Part shown: positions 33,548-42,320 of the stretch, one piece after another | Layout: each line of letters opens with the position of its first letter | Numbering within the stretch: the first letter of the stretch is position 1 | Source of the DNA: Cyanobacteria bacterium FACHB-502 | GTDB taxonomy: Bacteria; Cyanobacteriota; Cyanobacteriia; Elainellales; Elainellaceae | Reading direction: 5' to 3' | DNA length: 42,382 nt | Assembly: GCA_014695325.1 (NCBI GenBank) | Contig: JACJNZ010000084.1 | Span: 1-42,382 of the forward strand | The notes under the pieces: model-generated | The model's input: only the letters and a program-made list of their open reading frames with translations | What the model was told of the DNA's origin: nothing | Databases searched by the model: none | Program-made: the position numbers and the translations under genes

Positions 33548-34639
33548 GTGTTCGAAGAAATCAATCCTAATCGCCGCTACTTTTTAACAACCATGATTAA
33601 AACCATTGCTGCCACCCAGCTCGGCAGGCTCGAACACACCAAACAGCACGCTACATCGGCAACGGCTGAATTACCGATTGAAGGCGAACTGCCTTTTCTT
33701 GGCGGCGCGATCGCGTGGCTCAATTCGCAGCCATTAACCGTTGACGAACTGCGTGGAAAAGTCGTGCTGATCAACTTCTGCACTTATACCTGCATCAATT
33801 GGCTGCGCCAACTCCCCTATGTCCGTGCGTGGGCTGAGAAGTATCAGGATCAGGGATTGACCGCGATCGGTGTGCACACGCCCGAGTTTGAATTTGAGAA
33901 GAATATTGATAATGTCCGCCGAGCCTTAATGGACATGAGAATTGACTACCCGATCGCCGTGGATAACGATTATGCCGTCTGGCGTGCCTTCGGGAACCAT
34001 TATTGGCCGGCCCTTTATTTTGTAGATAGGCAAGGACGGATTCGTCATCACCAATTCGGCGAGGGCAACTACGAGCGATCGGAACGGGTGATTCAACAGC
34101 TCCTATCTGAGTCCAGTACTGGCGGTGTCGGGCAGGAAATGGTCGAAGTCGAGGCTCGCGGTTTTGAAGCTGCTGCCGATTGGGACAGCCTGAAATCGCC
34201 TGAAAACTACCTCGGCTACGAAAGAACAGATAATTTTGCGTCTTCCGGCAGCACGGTGTTAAACAAGCCTCATTTATATACCGCCCCCGTGCAATTGAGA
34301 CTTAATCAATGGGCCCTTTCGGGCGATTGGACCATCGGAAGACAATCTATTGTCCTGAATCAGTCCGGTGGGCGGATCGCGTACCGCTTCCACGCTCGCG
34401 ACCTTCATCTCGTTATGGGACCGAGCGAGCGAGGAACATCTGTAGGGTTTCGCGTGCTCATAGACGGACAGCCAGCTGTTGCAGCTCGCGGACTTGACGT
34501 CAATGAGCGAGGCGAAGGCACGGTTACTGAACAGCGGTTGTACCAACTGATCCGACAGCCGCAGCCCATCGGCGATCGCCAGTTTGAGATCGAGTTTCTA
34601 GATGCTGGAGTGGAGGCGTTTGCGTTCACATTCGGTTAA
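33548..34639 (+). CDS. Exported redoxin with DipZ-like C-terminal domain
   Basis: A 363-residue protein starting at GTG 33548 after GGGAGG. The N-terminus (MFEEINPNRRYFLTTMIKTI) is a twin-arginine-like signal of the same cassette as at 31147. Residues ~45-185 are a TlpA/thioredoxin fold: GKVVLINFCTYTCINWLRQL, where the usual CINC is CINW and an extra Cys lies four residues before. HYWPALYFVDRQGRIRHHQF follows. Residues ~215-363 match the C-terminal domain of DipZ proteins (SPENYLGYERTDNFASSG). The CTYTCINW form is familiar from this subfamily, so it is not a fresh mutation. Partner unknown. Confidence 0.87.
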   Translation: MFEEINPNRRYFLTTMIKTIAATQLGRLEHTKQHATSATAELPIEGELPFLGGAIAWLNSQPLTVDELRGKVVLINFCTYTCINWLRQLPYVRAWAEKYQDQGLTAIGVHTPEFEFEKNIDNVRRALMDMRIDYPIAVDNDYAVWRAFGNHYWPALYFVDRQGRIRHHQFGEGNYERSERVIQQLLSESSTGGVGQEMVEVEARGFEAAADWDSLKSPENYLGYERTDNFASSGSTVLNKPHLYTAPVQLRLNQWALSGDWTIGRQSIVLNQSGGRIAYRFHARDLHLVMGPSERGTSVGFRVLIDGQPAVAARGLDVNERGEGTVTEQRLYQLIRQPQPIGDRQFEIEFLDAGVEAFAFTFG

Positions 34640-34687
34640 TCACGCAACAGATACGTCCTCACAACGAGTGACAGGAAGGTAAATGAT

Positions 34688-35623
34688 ATGACGATGAAAT
34701 TCACACATGACAGCCCGATTCTCGTGACCGGAGCGGCAGGAGATATCGGCGGCATTGGTCGCCACCTCGCTGCCATGTTGCTTGCTAAGGGGTATAAAGT
34801 ACGCGCCCTGGTTCGACGGGAGGATGAACGTGCTGAAAGTCTGCGCCACCTCGGAGCTGAGGTCGTGCAGGGCGACTTGACCGATCTTGCCTCAATGCAC
34901 CGGGCGATCGCAGGGGTTGCGCGCATCTATTTTGGTATGTCGGTCTCGGCGGCGTATCTTGAAGCCACGGTCAATGTTGCTGCGGTAGCACGGCATTACG
35001 GTGTCGAAGCCTTCGTAAACATGTCGCAGATGACGGTAACGCAAATGAGCATCACTGAAACCACCGACAGCCCACAACACAAGCTGCACTGGCTTGCGGA
35101 GCAGGCATTGGCATGGTCAGGGCTACCGATCGTCACAGTGCGACCGACGGTCTTCCTCGAAGGCTTCTTCCTGCGTCTCGCCGCTGCTGGCGTTCGGGAT
35201 AACGACGAACTGGCACTGCCGCTGGGTAATGGCAAGACTTCACCGATCGCGGCGGTTGATGTAGCGCGTGCCGTGTCCGTGATCCTTGACGATCCTGCCC
35301 CGCACATTGGTCAGGTTTACAATCTGACCGGATTTGAATCAGCCGATCTGAACCACTACGCGCACGTCTTTTCCGAAGCACTCGGTCGAACGATTCACTA
35401 TCGCAACCTACCACTCTCCGGGTGGGTTGCTACGCTTCGTGAGTTTGGGGTGCCAACGCACCTCGTCAACCACCTCGCAGTGATGGCTGAACTTCACACG
35501 CAGGGGCGGTATGACCGCATGACGGATGACTTGTTCAAGCTTACTGGCAAGATGCCGACGAGCTTGTACGACTTCGTGAAATTGCACGCTGCTGAATTCA
35601 CACAAAGTCAAGTCGCGGCTTGA
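34688..35623 (+). CDS. NmrA-like NAD(P)-binding protein
   Basis: A 311-residue atypical SDR. The cofactor loop is VTGAAGDIGGIGRHLAAMLL and is followed by KVRALVRREDERAESLRHLG and VVQGDLTDLASM, as in NmrA/HSCARG proteins. VRPTVFLEGFF and GKTSPIAAVDVARA are further family points. Members sense NADP redox state or reduce quinones and ketones. ATGs at 34688 and 34694 are both possible; AGGAAGG lies upstream. Sits 48 bp after the redoxin gene. Confidence 0.87.
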   Translation: MTMKFTHDSPILVTGAAGDIGGIGRHLAAMLLAKGYKVRALVRREDERAESLRHLGAEVVQGDLTDLASMHRAIAGVARIYFGMSVSAAYLEATVNVAAVARHYGVEAFVNMSQMTVTQMSITETTDSPQHKLHWLAEQALAWSGLPIVTVRPTVFLEGFFLRLAAAGVRDNDELALPLGNGKTSPIAAVDVARAVSVILDDPAPHIGQVYNLTGFESADLNHYAHVFSEALGRTIHYRNLPLSGWVATLREFGVPTHLVNHLAVMAELHTQGRYDRMTDDLFKLTGKMPTSLYDFVKLHAAEFTQSQVAA

Positions 35624-35680
35624 GGACAGGTTGCTCGTATATTACCGAAAAAATCCAAGACTACTCCAAAGGAGGACACC

Positions 35681-36619
35681 GTGGCTCAATCAGAAGTTAC
35701 GCAACGAAACAGCAAGCAGGCATCTGATGACAGTGCGATCGGGAAGAATAAACCCATGACCGTCTCATTGCACAGACCCATCCAGCCGCAATTCCGCACC
35801 ATTGACGGGCTATCCATCCGCTACGCTGAGAGTGAAGACCTTGGGCGGGGTGTGCATGCCCTCCTCCTCAGCCCGTGGCCAGAAAGCTTGTATGCGTTCG
35901 AGCCAACGTGGTCGCAGCTTGCCCAGCACGCGCACCTCGTAGCGGTGGATCTCCCAGGTTTCGGACACTCAGAGCGACGCGACGCGCTCATGTCTCCGCG
36001 TGCGATGGCCGAGTTTGTCGTTCACCTTGCCGATGCGTTCGGGCTGGAGCAGCCGCACGTTGTCGGACCCGACATCGGCACCAGTGCCGCACTCTTCGCC
36101 GCAGCCCTTCATCCGGGACGACTGCGCAGCCTTGTAGTCGGGAGCGGGGGCGCGGCAGTTCCGCTACAGTTGGGCGGCGTGCTGAAGGAGTGGGTCGAGG
36201 CCCCCGACCTTGAGCCGTACCACCGCCTCGACGGGCGACAGATTGTCAATGCAGCGATCGAGAAGTTTGAGCGATACACGCCGACCGATGCCGCACGCGA
36301 GGATTACCTCTCGTCCTATGAGGGCAAAAGGTTTGCCGAGTCGATGCGCTACGTGCGTGCGTATCCGATGCAGCTCCCTGACCTCGCTGGTCTGCTACCA
36401 ACAATCCAAACGCCAGTGCTGATCATTGCCGGACGACGGGATCACGTCGTACCCTTTGTCAACGCGGAGTTTCTCCTCGAACGGCTGCCCACGCGCAAAC
36501 TCGCCGTCATCGAAGCGGGGCACTTCACCTGGGAGGATGCTGCCGACGAGTACGCGGCGTTCGTTACAGGCTGGTGGGACAGAGGCTACGCGATCGTCGG
36601 CTATCAAACTGGTGGCTGA
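35681..36619 (+). CDS. Alpha/beta hydrolase with Asp nucleophile
   Basis: A 312-residue protein from a GTG at 35681 after AAAGGAGG. Nucleophile elbow GPDIGT (D131) and H281 (EAGHFTWED) put it in the epoxide hydrolase/haloalkane dehalogenase branch. The oxyanion loop reads LLLSPWPESLYAFE, with Ser-Pro where HG is usual; I recall this form in close relatives. GRRDHVVPF probably supplies the third residue. No signal peptide. Reaction could be dehalogenation, epoxide opening or ester cleavage. Confidence 0.87.
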   Translation: MAQSEVTQRNSKQASDDSAIGKNKPMTVSLHRPIQPQFRTIDGLSIRYAESEDLGRGVHALLLSPWPESLYAFEPTWSQLAQHAHLVAVDLPGFGHSERRDALMSPRAMAEFVVHLADAFGLEQPHVVGPDIGTSAALFAAALHPGRLRSLVVGSGGAAVPLQLGGVLKEWVEAPDLEPYHRLDGRQIVNAAIEKFERYTPTDAAREDYLSSYEGKRFAESMRYVRAYPMQLPDLAGLLPTIQTPVLIIAGRRDHVVPFVNAEFLLERLPTRKLAVIEAGHFTWEDAADEYAAFVTGWWDRGYAIVGYQTGG

Positions 36620-36732
36620 TCTCGCCAATGCAGGTTCAAGAATTTCATTTACCCGCGTCAGGCTTACGGTTTCCTGGGATTTCAGCCCTAGAAAGTCCGG
36701 TAGCGTGCATGAACTATTCAGGAGAATCCCAT

Positions 36733-37329
36733 ATGCGCTCTGACATTGTTCCGGGAGCTGTCTTCCCCGATTACGAACTGCCCGACCACACTACGAAACG
36801 CCGGAAGCTCTCTGAGCTGCAAGGACAACATCCAATGATTCTCGTCCTCAGCCGCGGAGGGTACTGCCCCAAGGACCGCCGACAAGCTGAAGGGCTGGTT
36901 CAACTTCATCGTGAGATTGAGGTTGGCTATTGCCGGTTGGTCACAATTAGCACTGACAACATCATGGAAACGAATGAATATCGCAGCGGCGTCGGTGCCC
37001 ACTGGCCTTTTCTCTCCGACGCAGGACGCAAAATCCAAAAAGACCTCGACATTACCGAATACACAGACCCGCTCCACAACCCTATGATCCCCTACACGAT
37101 CGTCCTCGAGCCGGGTCTGGTCATTTACAAAATCTACATGGGCTACTGGTTCTTTGGGCGACCCACTGTGGAAGAGCTGCGCCAGGACTTGCGGGCCGTG
37201 CTTAAGAAATGCCGACCGGACTGGGACATCACCACACCTGAACTGAAAGCAGCGTGGCAGGAAGGACGCAAGGACCTCTTCTACCCGTACGGCAAAACCT
37301 ACGCCCAAACGATCGGTGAACAGGATTAG
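36733..37329 (+). CDS. Peroxiredoxin-like redoxin (AhpC/TSA)
   Basis: A 198-residue protein. PGAVFPDYELPDHTTKRRKL begins the AhpC/TSA fold and the peroxidatic Cys is C45 in SRGGYCPKDRRQ. The late part (IPYTIVLEPGLVIYKIYMGY) is typical of a redoxin subgroup. It would reduce hydroperoxides in the cytoplasm. The ATG at 36733 is chosen for its AGGAG (36720-36724); another in-frame ATG is at 36709. The following hydrolase starts 11 bp after the stop. Confidence 0.85.
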   Translation: MRSDIVPGAVFPDYELPDHTTKRRKLSELQGQHPMILVLSRGGYCPKDRRQAEGLVQLHREIEVGYCRLVTISTDNIMETNEYRSGVGAHWPFLSDAGRKIQKDLDITEYTDPLHNPMIPYTIVLEPGLVIYKIYMGYWFFGRPTVEELRQDLRAVLKKCRPDWDITTPELKAAWQEGRKDLFYPYGKTYAQTIGEQD

Positions 37330-37340
37330 AAATGGAATCA

Positions 37341-38420
37341 ATGCCCGACAAGATTAACCATCGACGCCGCCGCTTTGTAGCCACTGCGGCTATGACTATT
37401 GCGACTACACAGCTCGGTCGATTTGGTTCTGCGATGCAAAGCAGTTCCCCCTACGGGGTAATCGCTCAATCAAGCCAAACAGAATCAGCCGCTCTGTTCA
37501 GGATGAAATCGGGAACAAACCCATCATTCGGCTCACTCAAGCAGATTGATGCTGGTGTCTTGAATGTTGGATACGTTGAAGCGGGTCCCGCAAACGGTCG
37601 TCCGGTTATCCTCCTGCATGGATGGCCCTACGACATTCACAGCTATGTTGATGTCGCCCCTTTGTTAGCGTCGGCGGGATATCGGGTGATCATCCCATAT
37701 CTGCGTGGCTATGGCACAACGCGCTTTCTTTCAAGTCAGACGTTCCGCAATGGTCAGCAGTCGGCACTTGCAGTCGATATCATCGCATTGATGGATGCGC
37801 TTAGGATCGAGCAGGCAATCCTCGCTGGTTATGATTGGGGCGCGCGCACCGCCAACATTATCGCAGCACTCTGGCCGGAACGCTGTAAGGCGCTCGTCTC
37901 CGTGAGCGGTTATTTGATCGGTAACCCTGAAGCCAACCAGACGCCACTGCCGCCGCAAGCCGAACTTCAATGGTGGTATCAATTTTATTTTGCGACGGAG
38001 CGAGGCCGCGCGGGTTACGAACAATATCGGCATGACTTTAACAAACTCATTTGGCAGCTTGCTTCGCCACAATGGCACTTCGATGATACGACGTTCGATC
38101 GCAGTGCCACGTCCTTCAATAATCCGGATCACGTTGACATCGTCATCCATAACTACCGCTGGCGACTCGGACTGTCCGAAGGCGAGACCCAATACGACGA
38201 TCTTGAGAAGCGTCTTGCCGAAGCTCCAGTCATCATCGTGCCCACCATTACGCTTGAGGGTGACGCCAACGGCGCACCACACCCGGACGCTAGTTCCTAC
38301 GCCAGAAAATTCTCGGGCAGATACACACACCGAGTCATCACTGGTGTTGTTGGGCACAACCCGCCGCAGGAAATGCCACAGGAGTTTGCTAATGCTGTCG
38401 TCGAAGTTGACGGTTACTAA
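37341..38420 (+). CDS. Exported alpha/beta hydrolase (dehalogenase/epoxide hydrolase-like)
   Basis: A 359-residue protein whose N-terminus, PDKINHRRRRFVATAAMTIA then TTQLGRFGSA, is the twin-arginine cassette shared with 31147 and 33548; this fixes the ATG at 37341 over the one at 37332. Core motifs: HGWP (H93), nucleophile D165 in AGYDWGARTANIIAALWPER, and H339 in VVGHNPPQE. The lid region WWYQFYFATERGRAGYE is as in haloalkane-dehalogenase/epoxide-hydrolase relatives. Probably periplasmic. Substrate unknown. Confidence 0.88.
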   Translation: MPDKINHRRRRFVATAAMTIATTQLGRFGSAMQSSSPYGVIAQSSQTESAALFRMKSGTNPSFGSLKQIDAGVLNVGYVEAGPANGRPVILLHGWPYDIHSYVDVAPLLASAGYRVIIPYLRGYGTTRFLSSQTFRNGQQSALAVDIIALMDALRIEQAILAGYDWGARTANIIAALWPERCKALVSVSGYLIGNPEANQTPLPPQAELQWWYQFYFATERGRAGYEQYRHDFNKLIWQLASPQWHFDDTTFDRSATSFNNPDHVDIVIHNYRWRLGLSEGETQYDDLEKRLAEAPVIIVPTITLEGDANGAPHPDASSYARKFSGRYTHRVITGVVGHNPPQEMPQEFANAVVEVDGY

Positions 38421-38470
38421 TCGTATTTAGCCTGAGTCGTGGAACGGACCATTTGCAGCAAGGAGACACC

Positions 38471-39835
38471 ATGACCAAACTGAAAAAAGTACGCTATAAA
38501 ACTAAAGCCCGCACAGGTGCCTTCGTCCTGTTCTCGCGACTCTTCATTGCGCTCTTTGCGGCAACGGTGTTGCTGGCACCGCCCGTTCGCGTGCTGGCGC
38601 AGCAATCTGCCCAGACCAGCGGACAAACCCAGGTTGTGTCCAAGGCGATCGCAACTGAAGACAACACCATCCGCCCCTTTCAAGTTCACGTCCCGCAAGA
38701 AGCGATCGACGATCTCCACCGCCGCCTTGTCCTGACGCGCTGGCCCGAACAGGAGACGGTCACGGATCGATCGCAGGGTGTGCAATTGGCGACGATAAAG
38801 GAGCTAGTAGGCTACTGGCAGACAGACTACGACTGGCGAAAGGCGGAGGCGAAGCTCAACACCCTGCCGCAGTTTATGACCACGATTGACGGTGTTGACA
38901 TTCACTTCATCCACGTCCGCTCCCGTCACCCGAATGCGCTGCCGCTGATCATGACCCACGGCTGGCCCGGCTCGGTGTTCGAGCTGCTCAAGGTCATCGG
39001 ACCTCTCACCGATCCCACTGCCTATGGAGGGCGCACAGAGGACGCGTTCGACCTCATCATTCCGTCTATACCTGGCTTCGGTTTCTCCGGCAAGCCAACG
39101 GGCACTGGCTGGGGGTCTGAGCGCATCGCCCGCGCGTGGGATGTGCTGATGAAGCGCCTCGGATATACGCGCTACGTGTCACAAGGCGGCGACTGGGGTG
39201 CAATCATTTCTGATGCTATGGGACGTCAGGCTCCTCCAGGTTTGCTCGGCATCCACGTCAACAGGCTTGAGCGCGCGGCGACCCTCCCGCCGGAAGTTGC
39301 AGAGGCGCTAACCAATGGGAAGCCTGCACCAGCGGACCTGACCGCTGAGGAACGGACGGTGTTCGATCAGATCAGGGACTTTTATAAAACAGGCAGTGGC
39401 TATGCTGCGATCATGGGTACGCGTCCGCAAACGATTGGGTACGGACTCGCGGATTCGCCAGTGGGCTTGGCAACGTGGATCTATGACAAGTTTGCTGATT
39501 GGGTGTTCACCCGTGGCGAACCGGAGCGATCGCTAACCCGCGACGAGATACTGGACGCCATCACGCTCTATTGGCTGACAAATACCGGGACGTCGGGCGC
39601 GCGGATCTACTGGGAGAACAACGCCGACAACGTCGGATCGTTCGAGATCTCGATTCCCGCAGCAGTGACAATTTTCCCTGGAGAGATCTACCAGCCGCCA
39701 AGGAGTTGGACGGAGCGGGCATACCACAACCTGATCTATTATCACCGAGTGGACAAAGGCGGGCACTTCGCAGCGTGGGAGGAACCGCAGCTCTTTTCTC
39801 AAGAGATCCGTGCAGCATTTAGGTCACTGCGCTAG
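38471..39835 (+). CDS. Exported EHN-type epoxide hydrolase 2
   Basis: A 454-residue paralogue of the enzyme at 31147. The body has the EHN domain (TRWPEQETVTDRSQGVQLAT), HGWPG, D241 (GGDWGAI) and H432 ([11 protein letters not shown]). Its N-terminus (MTKLKKVRYKTKARTGAFVL, cleavage near VLAQQS) is instead the Sec-type cassette of the DUF6130 protein at 30319, along with ~50 bp of matching leader. So body and export signal have different histories. AAGGAG precedes the ATG. Last gene of the 15-kb enzyme cluster; the next 267 bp to the cupin contain nothing I can assign. Confidence 0.92.
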   Translation: MTKLKKVRYKTKARTGAFVLFSRLFIALFAATVLLAPPVRVLAQQSAQTSGQTQVVSKAIATEDNTIRPFQVHVPQEAIDDLHRRLVLTRWPEQETVTDRSQGVQLATIKELVGYWQTDYDWRKAEAKLNTLPQFMTTIDGVDIHFIHVRSRHPNALPLIMTHGWPGSVFELLKVIGPLTDPTAYGGRTEDAFDLIIPSIPGFGFSGKPTGTGWGSERIARAWDVLMKRLGYTRYVSQGGDWGAIISDAMGRQAPPGLLGIHVNRLERAATLPPEVAEALTNGKPAPADLTAEERTVFDQIRDFYKTGSGYAAIMGTRPQTIGYGLADSPVGLATWIYDKFADWVFTRGEPERSLTRDEILDAITLYWLTNTGTSGARIYWENNADNVGSFEISIPAAVTIFPGEIYQPPRSWTERAYHNLIYYHRVDKGGHFAAWEEPQLFSQEIRAAFRSLR

Positions 39836-40102
39836 TTGAAAAGAATCCCAGGTCTAGATCAATTAAGGCATTTCTAACTCTGAGTTGGAAATCCTTGAAC
39901 CGGCGGCTGGTGACAAACATTTTGCATTCATTGAAATTCAGAAAAGTTTAATTAATGAATTTTGTAGTTTCTAGCGCGATCGCTTGAAGTGAACCAGGAA
40001 AGGCAGGTGGCAGGGAATAAAGCTGGTGCCTCCAATAATCAAACGTTGAGGCTGATCTAATAACTGTAATAAATAACTTACGCATCAATCGGTAGCAATC
40101 TC

Positions 40103-40534
40103 ATGACACAATCTTTCTGGCTTTTGGGTTCTCGCCTCAATATCATTGCCGATCACACTACAACTAACGGTCAGTACGATCTGATTGAAGGCTACTTCCC
40201 ACCAGGTACACAAACACCGCTCCATCGTCACACACGCTATTCAGAACAACTCTATGTACTTGAAGGAGAATTCACGATCTGGGCAGGTGAAAACAAGTTT
40301 GTACTCAGTGCTGGTGAAAGCTTTTTGATTTCTCCTTCCACAGCGCATGCGATCGGCGTATTCAGCAATCAATCTGCTCGTGGATTGGTTGTTGCTGCGC
40401 CCAGTAGCTTTGCTCGGCTGATTGCAGCAGTCGGCACACAGGATAAAACAGCAACACCGGACATGGCACTATTTGAACGCATTTCTGCTGAGATTGGTGA
40501 CGAAATTTTGAGTCCACCCGGAGCCTACCTTTAA
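40103..40534 (+). CDS. Cupin domain protein
   Basis: A 143-residue single-domain cupin. Motif 1 is GYFPPGTQTPLHRHTRYSEQ with LYVLEGEF, giving two His and a Glu; motif 2 is ISPSTAHAIGVFSN with the last His. This is a metal site of the quercetinase-like small cupins. No strong ribosome site before the ATG. A broken copy of the same gene lies at 17541, so there were at least two. The role may be oxygenase or isomerase; unknown. Confidence 0.88.
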   Translation: MTQSFWLLGSRLNIIADHTTTNGQYDLIEGYFPPGTQTPLHRHTRYSEQLYVLEGEFTIWAGENKFVLSAGESFLISPSTAHAIGVFSNQSARGLVVAAPSSFARLIAAVGTQDKTATPDMALFERISAEIGDEILSPPGAYL

Positions 40535-40598
40535 TCCCGGCTGTGAGAACATTCACGCTATTTAATTGCTCACTTTATCAACATCAACAGAGGTAACT

Positions 40599-41975
40599 AT
40601 GGAAACAGCAGATGTAATTGTGATTGGCAGCGGTCAGGGCGGAGTTCCGATCGCGGCTGACTTTGCCAAAGCAGGGAAGAAGGTCGTTTTATTTGAGCGC
40701 GATGCCTTGGGCGGCAGTTGCATCAACTATGGCTGCACTCCTTCTAAAGCCTTTTTAGCCGCTGCCCATGCCGCAGGTCGCGCTCGACAAGCCGCAAAGC
40801 TCGGTGTACACGCGCAGGTCGAAGTCGATTTTCCTATGGTGATGGAGCGGGTGCGGGGCATTCGCAGCCAGTTTAACCACGGTACTAAACGCCGACTAGA
40901 GAGTGCAGGGGTTAAAATCGTCTGTGCTGAAGCTGTGTTCACCGGAAAACGAACGGTCAGCGGCGGCGGGGTAACGGTACAGGCTCCGATCGTCGTTATC
41001 AACACAGGCACATCTTCTACCATTCCTGACATTCCTGGTTTAGCAGGAACGCCCTATCTCACCAACCGAAACTTCTTTGATTTGCAGCAAATTCCGCCCC
41101 GGTTGCTTGTGGTTGGCGGGGGCTATATTGCTCTGGAGTTAGGGCAGGGAATAGCGCGTTTAGGCAGCCAAACCCAATTAATCGTGCGGGGCGATCGCCT
41201 GCTGGCTCAAGAAGAATCTGAGGTCAGTGCTGTGCTGCTGGATGCCTTGAAGCAAGATGGAATTGGCGTACATTTCAACGTGACGGTTAAGCAGGTTGCT
41301 TATACCAACGGTGTGTTTACCCTGACGCTGAGCAATGGTGAAGTGCTCGATGGAGAGGCATTGCTGCTTGCACCAGGACGCAAACCGAATACTGGAGCAT
41401 TAAATGCTGCGGCGACCGGCGTTGAATTAGATGAACAGGGGTTTATCAAAATCGACGATCAGTTTCAGACAACGTGCCCTGGAATTTATGCGATCGGAGA
41501 TGTTGCCAAACAGCCTGCTTTCACCCATGTTTCTTGGGAGGACTATCGTCGCTTAAAAGCGATTCTGTGTGGCGAACACCGGACACGCAACGATCGCGTG
41601 TTGGGTTATGCCGTTTATACAGAACCACAAGTGGGTCGAGTGGGGATGACGTTAGAGCAAGCGCAGGAAAAGGGTATCGCTGCCCGCGAAGTTACCCTGC
41701 CGATGGCTCATATTGCTCGCAGCGTTGAGTGGGGGCACGATCTGGGTTTCTACCGCATGGTCATCGACATTCAAACGAATTTGATTTTAGGAGCAACGCT
41801 GGTTGGATACGAAGCGGCTGAACTGGTGCATGTCTTTTTGTCACTGATGGAAGCGAAAGTATCCTGGCAATTGCTTGAACAATCGGTTCATATTCACCCA
41901 ACTTACGGTGAGGCCTTGCCCAGTCTCGCCAGGCTACTCGCTGGAGAGGATATGCCAACCTGTCCCAATATGTAA
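40599..41975 (+). CDS. Pyridine nucleotide-disulfide oxidoreductase (MerA/Lpd-like)
   Basis: A 458-residue class I flavoprotein disulfide reductase. FAD loop GSGQGG (10-15), redox pair C41/C46 in GGSCINYGCTPSK, NAD(P)H loop VVGGGYIALELGQGIARLGS, second FAD motif GIYAIGDVAKQPAF, and the C-terminal base HIHPTYGEALPSL are complete. There is no N-terminal HMA domain and no C-terminal vicinal Cys pair like that of MerA, only TCPNM, so mercury reduction is doubtful in spite of the common annotation. AGAGG lies before the ATG at 40599. Confidence 0.92.
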   Translation: METADVIVIGSGQGGVPIAADFAKAGKKVVLFERDALGGSCINYGCTPSKAFLAAAHAAGRARQAAKLGVHAQVEVDFPMVMERVRGIRSQFNHGTKRRLESAGVKIVCAEAVFTGKRTVSGGGVTVQAPIVVINTGTSSTIPDIPGLAGTPYLTNRNFFDLQQIPPRLLVVGGGYIALELGQGIARLGSQTQLIVRGDRLLAQEESEVSAVLLDALKQDGIGVHFNVTVKQVAYTNGVFTLTLSNGEVLDGEALLLAPGRKPNTGALNAAATGVELDEQGFIKIDDQFQTTCPGIYAIGDVAKQPAFTHVSWEDYRRLKAILCGEHRTRNDRVLGYAVYTEPQVGRVGMTLEQAQEKGIAAREVTLPMAHIARSVEWGHDLGFYRMVIDIQTNLILGATLVGYEAAELVHVFLSLMEAKVSWQLLEQSVHIHPTYGEALPSLARLLAGEDMPTCPNM

Positions 41976-41993
41976 GAAAGGAGTAATCAACAA

Positions 41994-42170
41994 CGACTAA
42001 CTTTGCAACGGTTGCCAGGTGCTGATGATTTATCAGCACGATTTGCGTTTGCCAACAGAGCGCAAATCCTCAGTTAGAAGCTCTATGCTCCTTCTCGTCA
42101 AGCTTTCGAGCAACTGCTCAAGTTGGCTCAATCTTTGTTTGCCGATGGGCAATTTGTAAGCAGGTTTTAG
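41994..42170 (+). pseudogene. Possible decayed gene of unknown type
   Basis: One frame reads RLTLQRLPGADDLSARFAFA, then NRAQILS, a TAG, and KLYAPSRQAFEQLLKLAQSL, FADGQF. The two halves are in the same frame and look like a helical protein, with CAG to TAG a likely change. No start or family was recognised. It lies in the 345-bp gap between the flavoprotein and the right-edge transposase; 42171-42320 should hold the left end of that IS but I could not define its terminal repeat. Confidence 0.3.
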
Positions 42171-42320
42171 AGTTACTGCTCCAACTTAATTTTCCTTCGT
42201 TGCGAATTTTCAAGTCGTGAAAAATATGCATCTTGCTTCTATTAGCAAGCGTGGGAGACAGTTATTAACCCGGCAAGGTGAGAGGAGGAGGCAGAGAAGG
42301 GTAATTGCTAGGATAAAGGC

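Noticed and set aside
40599-41975. True mercuric reductase of a mer operon
   Set aside because: No HMA domain, no C-terminal Cys pair and no merR/merT/merP nearby; only the general flavoprotein motifs are present.
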